A DNA stretch of 39,760 bases from an uncultured Akkermansia sp. Its GTDB lineage: Bacteria; Verrucomicrobiota; Verrucomicrobiia; Verrucomicrobiales; Akkermansiaceae. The DNA lies in the NCBI GenBank assembly GCA_947631435.1, contig CANRLM010000015.1, positions 1 through 39,760 of the forward strand, in the 5' to 3' direction. Position numbers and translations under genes: made by a program. Under the pieces are notes generated by a model, which ran no database searches, had not been told where the DNA came from, and worked only from the letters and a program-made list of their open reading frames with translations. Position 1 is the first letter of the stretch. The number at the start of each line of letters is the position of its first letter. Of the stretch, positions 31,404-39,760 are shown piece after piece.

Positions 31404-32609
31404 AACAAACGGATACTACAACCACTGAAAGAGAAGAAAACCTTGCAGCCACAGCCGAAAACACGTCTGGAACCAGACCGCGCGCACACTACATTGATCT
31501 GGTACGCGGCATCTGTGCCCTGAGCATTGTTTTCATTCATACATGCTTCCATTCAGGTCGATCGTACGTTCCCATGCCGATGCAATCCATTTCACTTTTG
31601 TTGGATGTACCGGCGTTTTTCTTCATCGCAGGCGTGACCAGGGCGTACATTCAGAAAGACGCCATTTTGACCCAACTCTTCAAACTTTCGATGGTTTTTG
31701 TACTTCTGGGGTTCCTATGCAACCTCGTTGATGGAGAAGTTACGTGGGTCTCAATCCTCCGGCCGTTGTTTCTCATGGGTCTAAGCGTCTCCCGTCTCTT
31801 TGGAGCTGCAGCGGGTTCCTACTGGTTTGTGCCCGTGTATGCCTGCACCATCATCCTAGGCGGGGTGATCATTAAGAGTACGGGGGGGGGGGTATCTTAC
31901 AGAAGTCATCTTACTCATCGTACTCAGCTACGTGCTGGCGTTCGGAGGGGTGCTGAATTTTGCGGGGTACAGATTCCTTGGTGTGGACTTGCAAATGTTG
32001 CTTTTCCCGGTGGCGAGTTACCTGTTTGGCTATTGGTGTCAGCAGCACATCATCCGGGCGGAGATCCACAAACGCAGAAAATTTGCCCTGCTCCTGGCAT
32101 TCGTGGCTTTCATTGTTTTCCGCCTCTGTTATCTGTGCGAGGGCAGCAGTGTCTATAACCTGCAAATTAATAAATTCCCCACCAAACTTCCGTACATAGC
32201 CGCCTCTTGCCTTTCCATGGCAGGCATCATTTTCTTCGCCAATAATTCCCTGCGCAACCGATTCTTCGAACACATCGGTCGCAACGCCATTTTCTACTAC
32301 GCCGGTCAGGGAGTCTCCTCTTCCTGCATCTTTTTCATCTCCCCGTACATACGCCTGGAGTGGGGCATCAAACTGCCCATCATGTTCGCTATCAACCTAG
32401 CGCTTGCCATCATCTTCTCTGAAGCTTTGCGGTTGCTGGACAAAGCGATCATCGCCGCTATCCGCGCGGACAAAAAGGCGCTGCTCAACCGTCTGCTGAT
32501 CCGCTGTCGGCTGTCCAAAGCTGGAGAAAAAGATGGGCAAGGATTGACAAATCTCAGATCTTCAGCAGGGTGCTTCCATCATTCCGGGGTAGAGAAGGGA
32601 ATATCGTGA
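31400..32609 (+). CDS. Acyltransferase-3 family membrane protein, frameshifted at a G11 tract (probably phase-variable)
   Basis: The N-terminal frame (31400 to the tract) encodes HYIDLVRGICALSIVFIHT, the opening of acyltransferase-3 proteins with its catalytic-type Arg and His, then several helices. At 31882-31892 a run of 11 G throws translation into a frame that ends at 32158. The rest of the protein (YLTEVILLIVLSYVLAF onward, with further helices) is open in another frame to 32609. With 10 G the two parts join to about 402 residues, a normal family length, so the present state reads as OFF. These enzymes acylate sugars of surface polysaccharides. The start overlaps the SMR stop (ATGA). Confidence 0.85.
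31882..31892 (+). repeat. Homopolymeric G11 tract inside the acyltransferase-3 gene
   Basis: Eleven consecutive G, following ta-c and followed by tatctt. One base less, or two more, restores the full-length reading frame. Confidence 0.9.
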
Positions 32610-32764
32610 TGCTTTTTGGCGACATCATATCAGCTATTACCGGGGGTGGCGTTCGATTCATCCTGTCTGCCGGGAGCACAAGCCAGTTGGGTTCCTTTTT
32701 GTGGCTGCGTCGTATTGCATTTGATTTTGCAATGAACAAGAACTTGAAATTTGCCACAATTTCC

Positions 32765-32791
32765 TTGCAAAAAGTGGGGGTGTAGTATAAC
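32765..32791 (+). promoter_or_regulatory. Possible promoter of mpl
   Basis: TTGCAA (32765-32770) and TATAAC (32786-32791) have a short 15-base spacer and end only nine bases before the ATG at 32801. The remaining gap since the acyltransferase gene (from 32610) shows no gene. Confidence 0.3.
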
Positions 32792-32800
32792 CTACGCGTG

Positions 32801-34201
32801 ATGAAACGTATTCACTTTTCAGGCATTTGCGGCACGGCGATGGGAGCGGTAGCGACGGCGATGGCGCGACGGGGATATGAGGTGACGGGTTCGGATGCGA
32901 ATGTGTACCCACCGATGTCGACGTTTCTGGAGGAAGAGGGGATAAGGGTGAATAAGGGTTACAGGGGAGAGAATATCCCTGAAAATGTGGATTTAGTGGT
33001 GATCGGCAATGCGATGAGCCGCGGGAATGAGGAGGTGGAAGCTGTGCTGGAACGTGGATTGCGCTACATGAGTCTGCCGGAGGCGATGAAGGAATTTTTT
33101 CTGTGGGGGAAGAAGAATTTTGTGGTGACGGGGACGCACGGGAAAACGACAACGACATCGATGCTCACCTGGCTGATGGAGGATGCCGGGCTGGAACCGA
33201 GCTTCATGATCGGCGGGATTGCGCGCAACCTCGGTCGCGGCGGAAGGTTCACGGATTCCGATTACTGCGTGCTGGAAGGGGATGAGTACGACACGGCGTT
33301 CTTCGACAAGCGTTCCAAGTTCCTGCACTATCTGCCGCATGTGGTGATCATCAACAACATTGAAATGGACCATGCGGACATTTACAGCAATGTGGACGAG
33401 ATCAAGCTATCCTTCCGACGCCTGCTGCGCACGGTGCCGCGCGACGGCGTGGTGTTCATGAATGCGGACTGCCCGAATTGCCGGGAGGTGCGGCGGCTGG
33501 GGGAGGAGGAACTCGGGGCCTGGGTGAAGATGGTGAGCGTGGGGCTGGGGGAGGATGCCGATATCCGCATCGAACAGGTTGAGCTGAAACCGGAAGGGTG
33601 CAGCTTCTCCCTGCAGGGCGAACCCTACGGCATCCCCATGGTCGGCGTTTTCAACGTTCGCAACGCGGCGATGGCTGCCTGCGCCGCGCTGAAAGCCGGT
33701 CTTACGCCGGAGCAGATTCGCCGCTCGCTCTCGCGCTTTGAGGGGGTGGCGCGACGCCAGGAGGTGCGGGGCGTGGTGAAGGGTGTGACGGTGGTGGATG
33801 ATTTTGCGCACCACCCCACGGCTGTGGCTCAGGCAATCGACGCGCTGCGCCAGCGTTTCCCGCAGAGCCGCCTCTGGGTGCTCTTTGACCCCCGCAGCAA
33901 CACGATGATACGCAATGTTTTCCAGCAAGAAATAGCAACGGCGCTCAGCAAGGCGGATTTCGTGGCGCTCGCACCGGTGGAGAATTTCAAAAAGCTCAAA
34001 CCGGAAGAACGGTTGAACGAGCAGACGCTCACGGAGCAGATACTGGCCTCCGGCACGGACTGCCACCTCGGCGCTTCCATCGAAGAAATCGTGCAGCATG
34101 TCGTTGCCCACGCGCAATCCGGGGATGTGCTGCTCGTGATGAGCAACGGCGGTTTCGGCGGCATCCACACCAGGCTGCTTGAGGCGTTGGAGAACCTGTG
34201 A
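32801..34201 (+). CDS. mpl: UDP-N-acetylmuramate:L-alanyl-gamma-D-glutamyl-meso-diaminopimelate ligase
   Basis: 466 residues. Mpl ligates recycled murein tripeptide to UDP-MurNAc in the cytoplasm. It has the Mur-ligase layout: N-terminal Rossmann part HFSGICGTAMGAVA (5-18) and GSDANVYPPMSTFL, ATP loop VTGTHGKTTTTS (109-120), EGDEYDTAFFDKRSKFLHY, INNIEMDHADIY, VVDDFAHHPTAV, FDPRSN and SNGGFGGIH. The EYDTAFFDKRSKF stretch and FDPRSN separate Mpl from MurC. A GTG precedes the ATG directly. It is convergent with the helicase gene (12-base gap), and no terminator was seen between them. Confidence 0.96.
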   Translation: MKRIHFSGICGTAMGAVATAMARRGYEVTGSDANVYPPMSTFLEEEGIRVNKGYRGENIPENVDLVVIGNAMSRGNEEVEAVLERGLRYMSLPEAMKEFFLWGKKNFVVTGTHGKTTTTSMLTWLMEDAGLEPSFMIGGIARNLGRGGRFTDSDYCVLEGDEYDTAFFDKRSKFLHYLPHVVIINNIEMDHADIYSNVDEIKLSFRRLLRTVPRDGVVFMNADCPNCREVRRLGEEELGAWVKMVSVGLGEDADIRIEQVELKPEGCSFSLQGEPYGIPMVGVFNVRNAAMAACAALKAGLTPEQIRRSLSRFEGVARRQEVRGVVKGVTVVDDFAHHPTAVAQAIDALRQRFPQSRLWVLFDPRSNTMIRNVFQQEIATALSKADFVALAPVENFKKLKPEERLNEQTLTEQILASGTDCHLGASIEEIVQHVVAHAQSGDVLLVMSNGGFGGIHTRLLEALENL

Positions 34202-34213
34202 ATCGCAGAAGAA

Positions 34214-36211
34214 TCACGCTTCGCCGACGTCGTAGAGCTCCGGGGGGAGGGAGGTGAGGAAGCGCGAGGGAGGGCAGTAGGGGCTGTCGTAGCTGTGTCC
34301 GTTGTAGCGCGGGTAGCTCAGGAAGAGGAGATCCTGCGCCCGAGTGAGCGCGACGTAGAAGAGGCGCGTCTCTTCCTCCATCTCGCGGGGGTCGCCGCCG
34401 GCAATGCTGCGGTGGTGCGGGAAAAGCCCCTCGCCGAGGAAAATGAGGAAAACGGCGCGCCACTCCAGCCCCTTGGCCTGGTGGATGGTGCTCAGGGTGA
34501 CGCAGTTTTCGCCGTCGGTGGCATCGGCGGCGCGGTCGGTTTCACTGAGCAGGGCGACGCGCGAAAGGAAGTCATCGAGATCCGGCACGTCCTCCATGGA
34601 ACGCGCAAGCTGCTCGAGATCCTGAATGCGATCCTCGGCATTCTCATACTGAGCCGCAAGGAAAGGCTCCAGATCCCCGGTCACGCGCACGATCATCTCG
34701 GAGGGCGACAGCTCGTGGTCCGCAGGGCGCAAGCTCTCCAGAGTCGCGAGGAAGGAATCCCATTGCGGTTTTGCCGCCGCGGGCGGATGCACCGCGCTCA
34801 TGATTTCAGAGAAGGGGATGGGGGCGGAAGAATAATCCGCGTGCCCGGCGGCGTACGCCAGCCAGGCGGTTCTCCAGGCCTGCAGCAGTCTGGCGGCGCT
34901 TGCATCCCCCACACGCGGCAGCCTGGCGACCATCCGCAGGAAGGACGACTCATCGGCAGGGTTGCTCAGCAGGCGCAGGTAGGCCACGGCATCCTTGATG
35001 TGCGCCTGCTCGAAAAAACGCAGCCCGCTGGTGATGCGGTACGGGATATGGCGGCGGGTGAGCTCGATCTGCGTGTCGAGGCTGTGGAAGTGCGCGCGGT
35101 AGAGCACGGCGATGTCGCAGGGGCGCATGCCGGAGGCGATGAGCTTCTCGATGGAGAGGGCGACATATTGCGCCTCTGTCCGGTTATCCGGCGCGGGCAC
35201 AACGAGGGGGAGACGCGCCTCCTCCCGCCGCGCGGGGCGCAGAGTTTTGGAAAAGCGATGCTCATTCTGCGCGATAGCGGCGTCGGAGATGGCGAGGATG
35301 GGCGCGACACTCCGGTAGTTCGTCTCAATTTTGTAGAGCACGGTGTCGGGGAAGCGATCCGGGAATTCGAGGATATGCTCCACGCGCGCCCCGCGCCAGG
35401 AATAGATGCTCTGCGCATCATCCCCCACCACCATGAGGCTCGTGCGAGATCCGCCGCATAGCAGGGAAATGAGCCGGTCCTGCAGCGGGTTCGTATCCTG
35501 GTACTCATCCACCAGCACATGCAGGAAGCGCTCCTGCATCATGAGGCGCACCTCCTCATGCTCCTCCAGCAGCCTCTGCAGATTCACCAGCAGATCATCG
35601 AAATCCATCGCGTTGGCATCCCGTTTCCTCTGCGCGTAATCCGTAAAAATTTCCCGGAGGGTCTCTTCATGGCGACGGTTCTGCGGACTCTCCTGCAGGA
35701 GGACATCGTGCAGGGCGCGCCCGGTGTTGGTGGCGAGGCTGTGCAGGGAGAGCAGGAAATCCGCCTTCGGGAAGGGATCGGTCTTGCTCCGCTTGCCGAC
35801 ATGCTGCTTGACGATACTGCGCATGAGGCTCTTCTGGTCATCCGTGTCGAGGATGGAGAAGCCGGATCGGAAACCGATGAGCTCGGCATGACGCCGCAGG
35901 ATGCGATTGGCCACGGAGTGGAAGGTGCCGCCCATGATGTGCCTCGCCTCATCCCCCACGAGGGACTGCACGCGTTCCAGCATCTCTTTCGCGGCCTTGT
36001 TTGTGAAGGTGAGCAGCAGAATGCGCCAGCCCGGCACGCCCCGGCTGAGCAGCCACGCCACGCGGTAGGTGAGGGTGCGCGTTTTGCCGCTTCCTGCCCC
36101 GGCGATGACGAGCGCGTGGCGCGCCACAGTGCTCACGGCTGCGAGCTGCTGCTCATTCAGCTCGGCGGCGAAGTTCGGCGGCGAGGAAGATCCTGGAGAG
36201 AGAGGGGACAC
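34214..36211 (-). CDS. UvrD/PcrA/Rep-like superfamily 1 DNA helicase
   Basis: 665 residues from a GTG start. An ATP-driven 3'-5' helicase acting in repair or replication restart. Motifs in order: Q motif LNEQQLAAV (18-26), Walker A AGAGSGKT (37-44), LLLTFTNKAAKEM (65-77), GGTFHSVANRIL, Walker B LVDEYQDTN (233-241), VVGDDAQSIYSWRGA, KIETNYRS, STIHQAKGLEWRAVFLIFLGEG and EETRLFYVALTRA. The protein lacks the C-terminal Tudor-like extension of PcrA/UvrD and is nearer Rep in length. It begins 12 bases after the OmpA-domain gene's stop, so the three minus-strand genes probably form an operon. Confidence 0.95.
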   Translation of the reverse strand: MSPLSPGSSSPPNFAAELNEQQLAAVSTVARHALVIAGAGSGKTRTLTYRVAWLLSRGVPGWRILLLTFTNKAAKEMLERVQSLVGDEARHIMGGTFHSVANRILRRHAELIGFRSGFSILDTDDQKSLMRSIVKQHVGKRSKTDPFPKADFLLSLHSLATNTGRALHDVLLQESPQNRRHEETLREIFTDYAQRKRDANAMDFDDLLVNLQRLLEEHEEVRLMMQERFLHVLVDEYQDTNPLQDRLISLLCGGSRTSLMVVGDDAQSIYSWRGARVEHILEFPDRFPDTVLYKIETNYRSVAPILAISDAAIAQNEHRFSKTLRPARREEARLPLVVPAPDNRTEAQYVALSIEKLIASGMRPCDIAVLYRAHFHSLDTQIELTRRHIPYRITSGLRFFEQAHIKDAVAYLRLLSNPADESSFLRMVARLPRVGDASAARLLQAWRTAWLAYAAGHADYSSAPIPFSEIMSAVHPPAAAKPQWDSFLATLESLRPADHELSPSEMIVRVTGDLEPFLAAQYENAEDRIQDLEQLARSMEDVPDLDDFLSRVALLSETDRAADATDGENCVTLSTIHQAKGLEWRAVFLIFLGEGLFPHHRSIAGGDPREMEEETRLFYVALTRAQDLLFLSYPRYNGHSYDSPYCPPSRFLTSLPPELYDVGEA

Positions 36212-36223
36212 GGCGGTCTATTC

Positions 36224-37585
36224 TCAGAAGTCGAGGTAAATCTCGGCACGGCGGTTTTCACTGCGAATGGTGCGGATGGTTTCCCGTGTGTCATCCGTGC
36301 GGAAATAACGCCGCGGTTGGGATTTGCCCATCGCCTGAGTGACAATACGCTCCGGCGCCACGCCGTGCGCCACCAGGGAGGAGCGAACGGCCTCGGCACG
36401 GCGGGCGGAGAGGTCGCGGTTGTAGTCCGCCGAGCCGACATCATCCGTGTGCCCGGAGATGGTGATTTGTCCCGTGCCGGTGAGCAGGGTTTCTGCCACG
36501 ATCTTGAGCTGGCGCTCGGAGCGGGGGCTGAGGTTGGCATCATCGAACCCGAAGTAGAGAACGAGCGAGTCTCCGCCGTGTGGGTTTTTCACGAGGGGAA
36601 AGAAGACCCCACTCTCCGCCGCGCCGCTCTCCTCATAGCGGTTCAGCAGATCATCCGGCGCAACGGCGCGCACCACCCATCCGCGGACCTCGTCGCGCGT
36701 GAGTTCCACGCCTATGTGCCGCGTGCGTCCTTTTCCATCCTGCGGGGAGAGGTACACGAGGAAGCCGCTGCTCTGTTCGTTGCTGAACATATTGCGCATA
36801 GGCAGCTGCTTGCGCAGGTTGAAATCACCGTCCTCAAACATGATGCACAGCCCGGCCAGGGTGGCATCCGATACTTCGCCACCGGCAGTGAGACGGCGCG
36901 CGGTTGCCATATCTCCCCTGCGCAGGGATTCCACGAGAGCCTCCACCACGCTGATAGCATCGCTCTGCGCATCGGTCTGCGTTTTATCCGCCGGCGCCTG
37001 CTGCACGTGCTGCACGCCGGGGGCGCCGCCCTGAGCCGGGGTGGATACGGTGAGGAGGACGCTTTCCTGCGCCTCGGGAGAAGTGAGACGGTAGCGGGTT
37101 TGCTTGCTGCCGTCCTCGCTTACCGGGGCGGTGCCGACCTCTTCTACTGCCACAGCAGATTCCTTCCCACTGCCCTGCCAGGCGTCGAGCTGATCAGCGG
37201 CTTCCCGGGAGAGTGTTCCCTCCTGCACAAGTTTTTGCAGCTCGGCTTTGCGCTGCTCCTCCGGCAGCTGCAGCGCCTGCGCCACGCGCTGAGCTGCGGC
37301 GGCTTCCGGCGAGTGGGGGCGCGGCTGCGAAGTCCCCCGGGCAACAGGAGCCCCGGGAGTCGGACCGGTCGTGGAGGCGGGCGTGGCATCTGCCGGCTCG
37401 GCCTGGGGAGGCTGCTGGGTGTGCGTGGCGGGAGTTTGCTGCTGCAAGGTCTCTGCGGGCGGAGGGGCTGTCACTGCCGGCGCGGTCTGTAGCGTTTTCT
37501 CTCTGGCGCCGCGGTAAAGTCCGGTGATTCCTGCGACGAGCAGGATGGTGATGAAGAGCAGGGCGATGATACGGTTGCTGTGCAT
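36224..37585 (-). CDS. OmpA-domain (peptidoglycan-binding) membrane-anchored protein
   Basis: 453 residues. An N-terminal membrane anchor (about 6-24) is followed by a long Pro/Ala/Gln/Thr-rich linker (about 30-95), a helical stretch, a central uncharacterised region (about 150-340), and a C-terminal OmpA-like domain (about 345-453) with LYFGFDDANLSPRSERQL, ISGHTDDVGSADYNRDLSARRAEAVRSSL and ENRRAEIYLDF. The domain holds the Asp and Arg that bind diaminopimelate. The protein should tie the inner membrane to peptidoglycan. The neighbouring M23 peptidase (21-base gap) also acts on the wall. Confidence 0.9.
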   Translation of the reverse strand: MHSNRIIALLFITILLVAGITGLYRGAREKTLQTAPAVTAPPPAETLQQQTPATHTQQPPQAEPADATPASTTGPTPGAPVARGTSQPRPHSPEAAAAQRVAQALQLPEEQRKAELQKLVQEGTLSREAADQLDAWQGSGKESAVAVEEVGTAPVSEDGSKQTRYRLTSPEAQESVLLTVSTPAQGGAPGVQHVQQAPADKTQTDAQSDAISVVEALVESLRRGDMATARRLTAGGEVSDATLAGLCIMFEDGDFNLRKQLPMRNMFSNEQSSGFLVYLSPQDGKGRTRHIGVELTRDEVRGWVVRAVAPDDLLNRYEESGAAESGVFFPLVKNPHGGDSLVLYFGFDDANLSPRSERQLKIVAETLLTGTGQITISGHTDDVGSADYNRDLSARRAEAVRSSLVAHGVAPERIVTQAMGKSQPRRYFRTDDTRETIRTIRSENRRAEIYLDF

Positions 37586-37606
37586 GGGAGGAAGGGAAAA
37601 TGGATT

Positions 37607-38401
37607 TCAGGAAGAGGAGCCGGTTTGCTGTTGCTGAGCGGCTTCGCGGAAACGCAGGTGTCTGATTTCGAGGTAGGGATCCGGTATGGGCGGCGCGGGG
37701 TGCTGCCGGATGAGTTCTGCGGGGTCGATGCGGTTCATGACTCCCCTGGGGTGATAGCCCGGCATGCCGGCCTCTATGCAAAGGGACGGGATTGCCTCAA
37801 AATGCAGGTGCGCAGCGTAGCGTCCGCCCGCCGTGCCAATGCTGCCGATTTTTTGCCCGCGGCAGACATGCTGCCCTACGCGTGCTTCCCGATCCTGCAA
37901 GTGGGCATAGAGCGTTTGGATGATGGTTCCATCCGGCATCTTGTGCGCGAGAACCACGACATTTCCCCATTCCGGCGAGGGTTCTCCGCTGTAGACCACC
38001 AGTCCGCGCGCCGCGGCATACACCGGCAGTCCGAGGTCGGTGTTTTGCCCGCCGATGCCGTTGAGATCCTTGCCCGTGTGGTATCCGTGGCGTTGGGGGT
38101 TCATGGCGCCAAAGGGTTGCGCATCGTAAAACATCGCTCCATTCGGCGCCCCGCAGGGCCACTGAAAACCATCCACCACCGGCGCTTCCACGAGCTCCTT
38201 CGCCCGCAGGAGAATCAACCCATCGAGCAGCGGCTGCTGAGGAGAGCGTTTGAAGACTTTCTTCCGGGTCGAGGCTCCTGTCGTCGTTCGTGCTTCAGGG
38301 TAGAAATACAGCCCAGATGTCAAAAATCCCGCCACCAAAAGGAAGTAGAAGAGCTTACGCATCGGGGGGATTTTGCGGAACAGAGCCATGTCAGATTTCA
38401 T
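37607..38401 (-). CDS. M23-family (LytM) peptidase
   Basis: 264 residues. An N-terminal signal-anchor (about 14-34), then a peptidase domain with zinc ligands H108 and D112 in GYHTGKDLN, H167 in YAHLQ, and the H198-x-H200 pair in AAHLHFE. All expected ligands are present, so it should be an active endopeptidase cleaving peptidoglycan cross-links outside the inner membrane. The first ATG (38401) follows aggagagg at a long spacing of 14 bases; starts at 38389 or 38362 would also keep the anchor. Confidence 0.9.
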   Translation of the reverse strand: MKSDMALFRKIPPMRKLFYFLLVAGFLTSGLYFYPEARTTTGASTRKKVFKRSPQQPLLDGLILLRAKELVEAPVVDGFQWPCGAPNGAMFYDAQPFGAMNPQRHGYHTGKDLNGIGGQNTDLGLPVYAAARGLVVYSGEPSPEWGNVVVLAHKMPDGTIIQTLYAHLQDREARVGQHVCRGQKIGSIGTAGGRYAAHLHFEAIPSLCIEAGMPGYHPRGVMNRIDPAELIRQHPAPPIPDPYLEIRHLRFREAAQQQQTGSSS

Positions 38402-38629
38402 GGTAGCTCAGGGAACCTCTCCTTTCAAGACCAAAGCGTGTACGTCGGCATATCTATCTCCTCTCCCAAAATCAGCATCGAAGAGGATAAGGCTTCCGAG
38501 CAAGGGTACTAAGGAATTCCAATTCGCATAGCTTTGCTCTCTCCGGGATCCAAAGGATGGACACGACGCGCGTAAACTCAAAAAGGTTCCTCGCCTTTGT
38601 AACTCTGGAGGTTCAAAGACACCTGAAAA

Positions 38630-38703
38630 TGCGTTTGCCTGAGTACGAATCCAAAGGGAAGTACGAAGTTGGGAGTCAGGCGCTTTGCGCGGATTTGCGG
38701 AGC
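38630..38703. repeat. Composite of dispersed intergenic repeats
   Basis: Contains aatgcgtttgcc (as at 61-72), cgaagttgggagt (as at 178-190) and gcgcggatttgcggagc (as at 3976-3992) in one 75-base stretch. The rest of the 500-base gap between the M23 gene and the lipoprotein gene (38402-38901) holds no convincing gene. Confidence 0.5.
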
Positions 38704-38804
38704 GGGACCGCAGCCAGATTTTGGGTGCTGATTGTTGCGCATCGCTGCTTGCTCCTTCTGTCCTGCGGGCGATTGAGGTTTTCCTCTGTTGATTGACTTC
38801 TCTC

Positions 38805-38822
38805 AAATGCGTTTGCTCTGCC
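38805..38822. repeat. Dispersed repeat, gcgtttgctctgcc copy
   Basis: The string gcgtttgctctgcc matches 325-338. Confidence 0.4.
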
Positions 38823-38901
38823 ATGGGTATTTTTGGACTTGCACGGGGAGGCGGAATCTACTACCATGGCTGCCGTGCTTTTTCCTGTTCACGCAAGCTT
38901 C

Positions 38902-39426
38902 ATGAAAAGTTGGTTTCAGGTGTGCAGCGTTGTGGTGGCAGCGTTGTTGATGTGCCAATGCGATACCATGCTCAGTGATTGCCGCGCTGTGGCGGAGCGT
39001 GAGGCGCAAATTGCTCAGGAAGCAGCCGGTGACTACTACGTCGGACGTCGATACTACATACCGCTTACGCGTTTTTGGGGGTATCTGAGGCGCCCGGGTG
39101 CGAGCTGGCGCACAGCACGGTTGGTGATCATGGATGAAAGCGTGGTACGGACGCCGGATCGGGGGTATGAACCGCCGGTACGTGGGGCAACTTTTGGTCG
39201 CGATCAAAACGTGGAGTACATCCTGCGCGGAGCGTACACGGGAGAAAGTGCCTACGACCCGAGCACAAACCAGGTGTTGCCCGTCTTTCGCGCAACTTCT
39301 TATGAGGTGCGCAACCGCAGACCGGGGTTTCTCTTTGTGCCGTCGGAGAAGTACCGCAAGGATTACGTGACCCTGCTTCCGCAACTTGTGCCGCTCCCGA
39401 GCGCGTGTCGCGAAGCCGCCCGTTGA
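38902..39426 (+). CDS. Putative lipoprotein, function unknown
   Basis: 174 residues from the ATG at 38902, chosen because it opens a short signal peptide MKSWFQVCSVVVAALLMCQC; in-frame starts upstream add a non-signal stretch. The cysteines after VVVAALLM could be lipidated, although Met or Gln before Cys is not the ideal lipobox. The mature part is basic, rich in Tyr and Arg (GDYYVGRRYYIPLTRFWGYL), and has no recognised domain. The gene ends with a Pro-rich segment and is not closely linked to others. Confidence 0.6.
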   Translation: MKSWFQVCSVVVAALLMCQCDTMLSDCRAVAEREAQIAQEAAGDYYVGRRYYIPLTRFWGYLRRPGASWRTARLVIMDESVVRTPDRGYEPPVRGATFGRDQNVEYILRGAYTGESAYDPSTNQVLPVFRATSYEVRNRRPGFLFVPSEKYRKDYVTLLPQLVPLPSACREAAR

Positions 39427-39500
39427 GTTTTGCCCGAGTGCCGCCGCCCTGTCGTGCCGGGTCCGTATTGCCTCAAAAATGAAAGGGTAATATCAACCGC

Positions 39501-39710
39501 ATGTCGCTCAAGATGAGTGAGCAAGCAAGAATAGGGTTACTTTCTGTGAGTAGAGAAAATATGCCTCGCTGGACACTCGATACAAGAAACCAAGGATTGA
39601 AAGAGGCATTGAGAAAGCTCTATGAACACATGAGGCGAGTGAAAAGGCAAAGAGATGTAACGCGCGGAGGGGGGGTGGGGGATTTGCAGGATAGGTTAGC
39701 AAATTTTTAG
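39501..39710 (+). CDS. Small basic ORF, doubtful
   Basis: A possible 69-residue product (MSLKMSEQARIGLLSV ... RKLYEHMRRVKRQRD) with an amphipathic basic middle. It has no recognised family, weak start context, and runs into a G-rich sequence, so it may not be expressed. Confidence 0.22.
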   Translation: MSLKMSEQARIGLLSVSRENMPRWTLDTRNQGLKEALRKLYEHMRRVKRQRDVTRGGGVGDLQDRLANF

Positions 39711-39760
39711 CCAGTGGGAGGTGGAGTGGTGGGAGAGGGGGGATGGGGGGGACCAGGTGG
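39665..39760. repeat. G-rich low-complexity end of window
   Basis: Many G runs (3-7 bases) occur on the plus strand up to the window edge, with gggatggggggg near the end. The stretch could fold as a G-quadruplex or be an assembly edge; no gene was seen after 39710. Confidence 0.4.

Noticed and set aside
34295..37492. Two long plus-strand open frames opposite the helicase and OmpA-domain genes
   Set aside because: High G+C content produces long antisense frames; the minus-strand products contain the full set of helicase and OmpA motifs.
37580..38512. Plus-strand open frame opposite the M23 peptidase
   Set aside because: The minus-strand frame contains all M23 zinc ligands and a signal-anchor; the plus-strand product has no recognisable domain.
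38557..38796. Open frame of 79 codons between the M23 and lipoprotein genes
   Set aside because: It runs through dispersed repeat sequence and has no protein-like features.
1..39760. CRISPR arrays, tRNA or rRNA genes, insertion sequences
   Set aside because: No regularly spaced repeats, cloverleaf sequences, rRNA motifs or transposase-like proteins were found.

Overview
The window looks like a chromosomal segment of a Verrucomicrobiota bacterium, probably near Akkermansia. The RpoA, RplQ, FabI and Mpl sequences and the lack of strong Shine-Dalgarno sites fit this, but it is judged by eye and not by a database search. Housekeeping genes flank a large cell-surface polysaccharide island.

Layout. 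1-6.0 kb: a small YbjN-like protein, fabI, an exported sialate O-acetylesterase, a convergent CBM9-like protein, then rpoA-rplQ closed by a clear terminator. 6.0-10.2 kb: a GT2 glycosyltransferase, a possible PD-(D/E)XK-fold protein, UDP-glucose dehydrogenase and a small basic protein. 10.2-18.6 kb: two very large, visibly A+T-rich fusion proteins (one or two GT2 domains, a second GT-A domain, a TupA-like ATP-grasp domain, a C-terminal beta-rich domain), then a methyltransferase-like protein. 18.6-25.0 kb: an AlgJ/DltD-like SGNH membrane protein, an MBOAT acyltransferase, a carrier protein, an SDR and an AMP-forming ligase, interspersed with wreckage of a GT-C gene and a pgpA gene. 25.1-32.6 kb: two paralogous GtrII-like membrane glycosyltransferases, PgpA-like phosphatase, UbiA-type polyprenyl-phosphate phosphoribosyltransferase, SMR-type transporter, and an acyltransferase-3 interrupted at a run of 11 G. 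32.8-39.8 kb: mpl, then on the minus strand an M23 peptidase, an OmpA-domain protein and a UvrD-like helicase, and finally a probable lipoprotein.

How the parts may work together (inference). Ugd supplies UDP-glucuronate. The cytoplasmic fusions assemble glycan and may amidate a uronic acid. UbiA, PgpA and the SMR protein would make and flip polyprenyl-phosphate-pentose, which the GtrII-like enzymes would use in the periplasm. The ligase, carrier protein, SDR, MBOAT and SGNH set resembles a Dlt pathway that would acylate the exported glycan, and the acyltransferase-3 would add a phase-variable substituent. One unnamed domain (core pattern G-x-D-x-R ... WHDKP) occurs in five of these proteins, at the cytoplasmic C-terminus of the fusions and in the predicted periplasmic N-terminal part of the membrane proteins. 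It is the best candidate for something undescribed.

No Wzx, Wzy or ABC exporter is visible, so the machinery is probably completed elsewhere in the genome. No rRNA, tRNA, CRISPR array or transposase was found.
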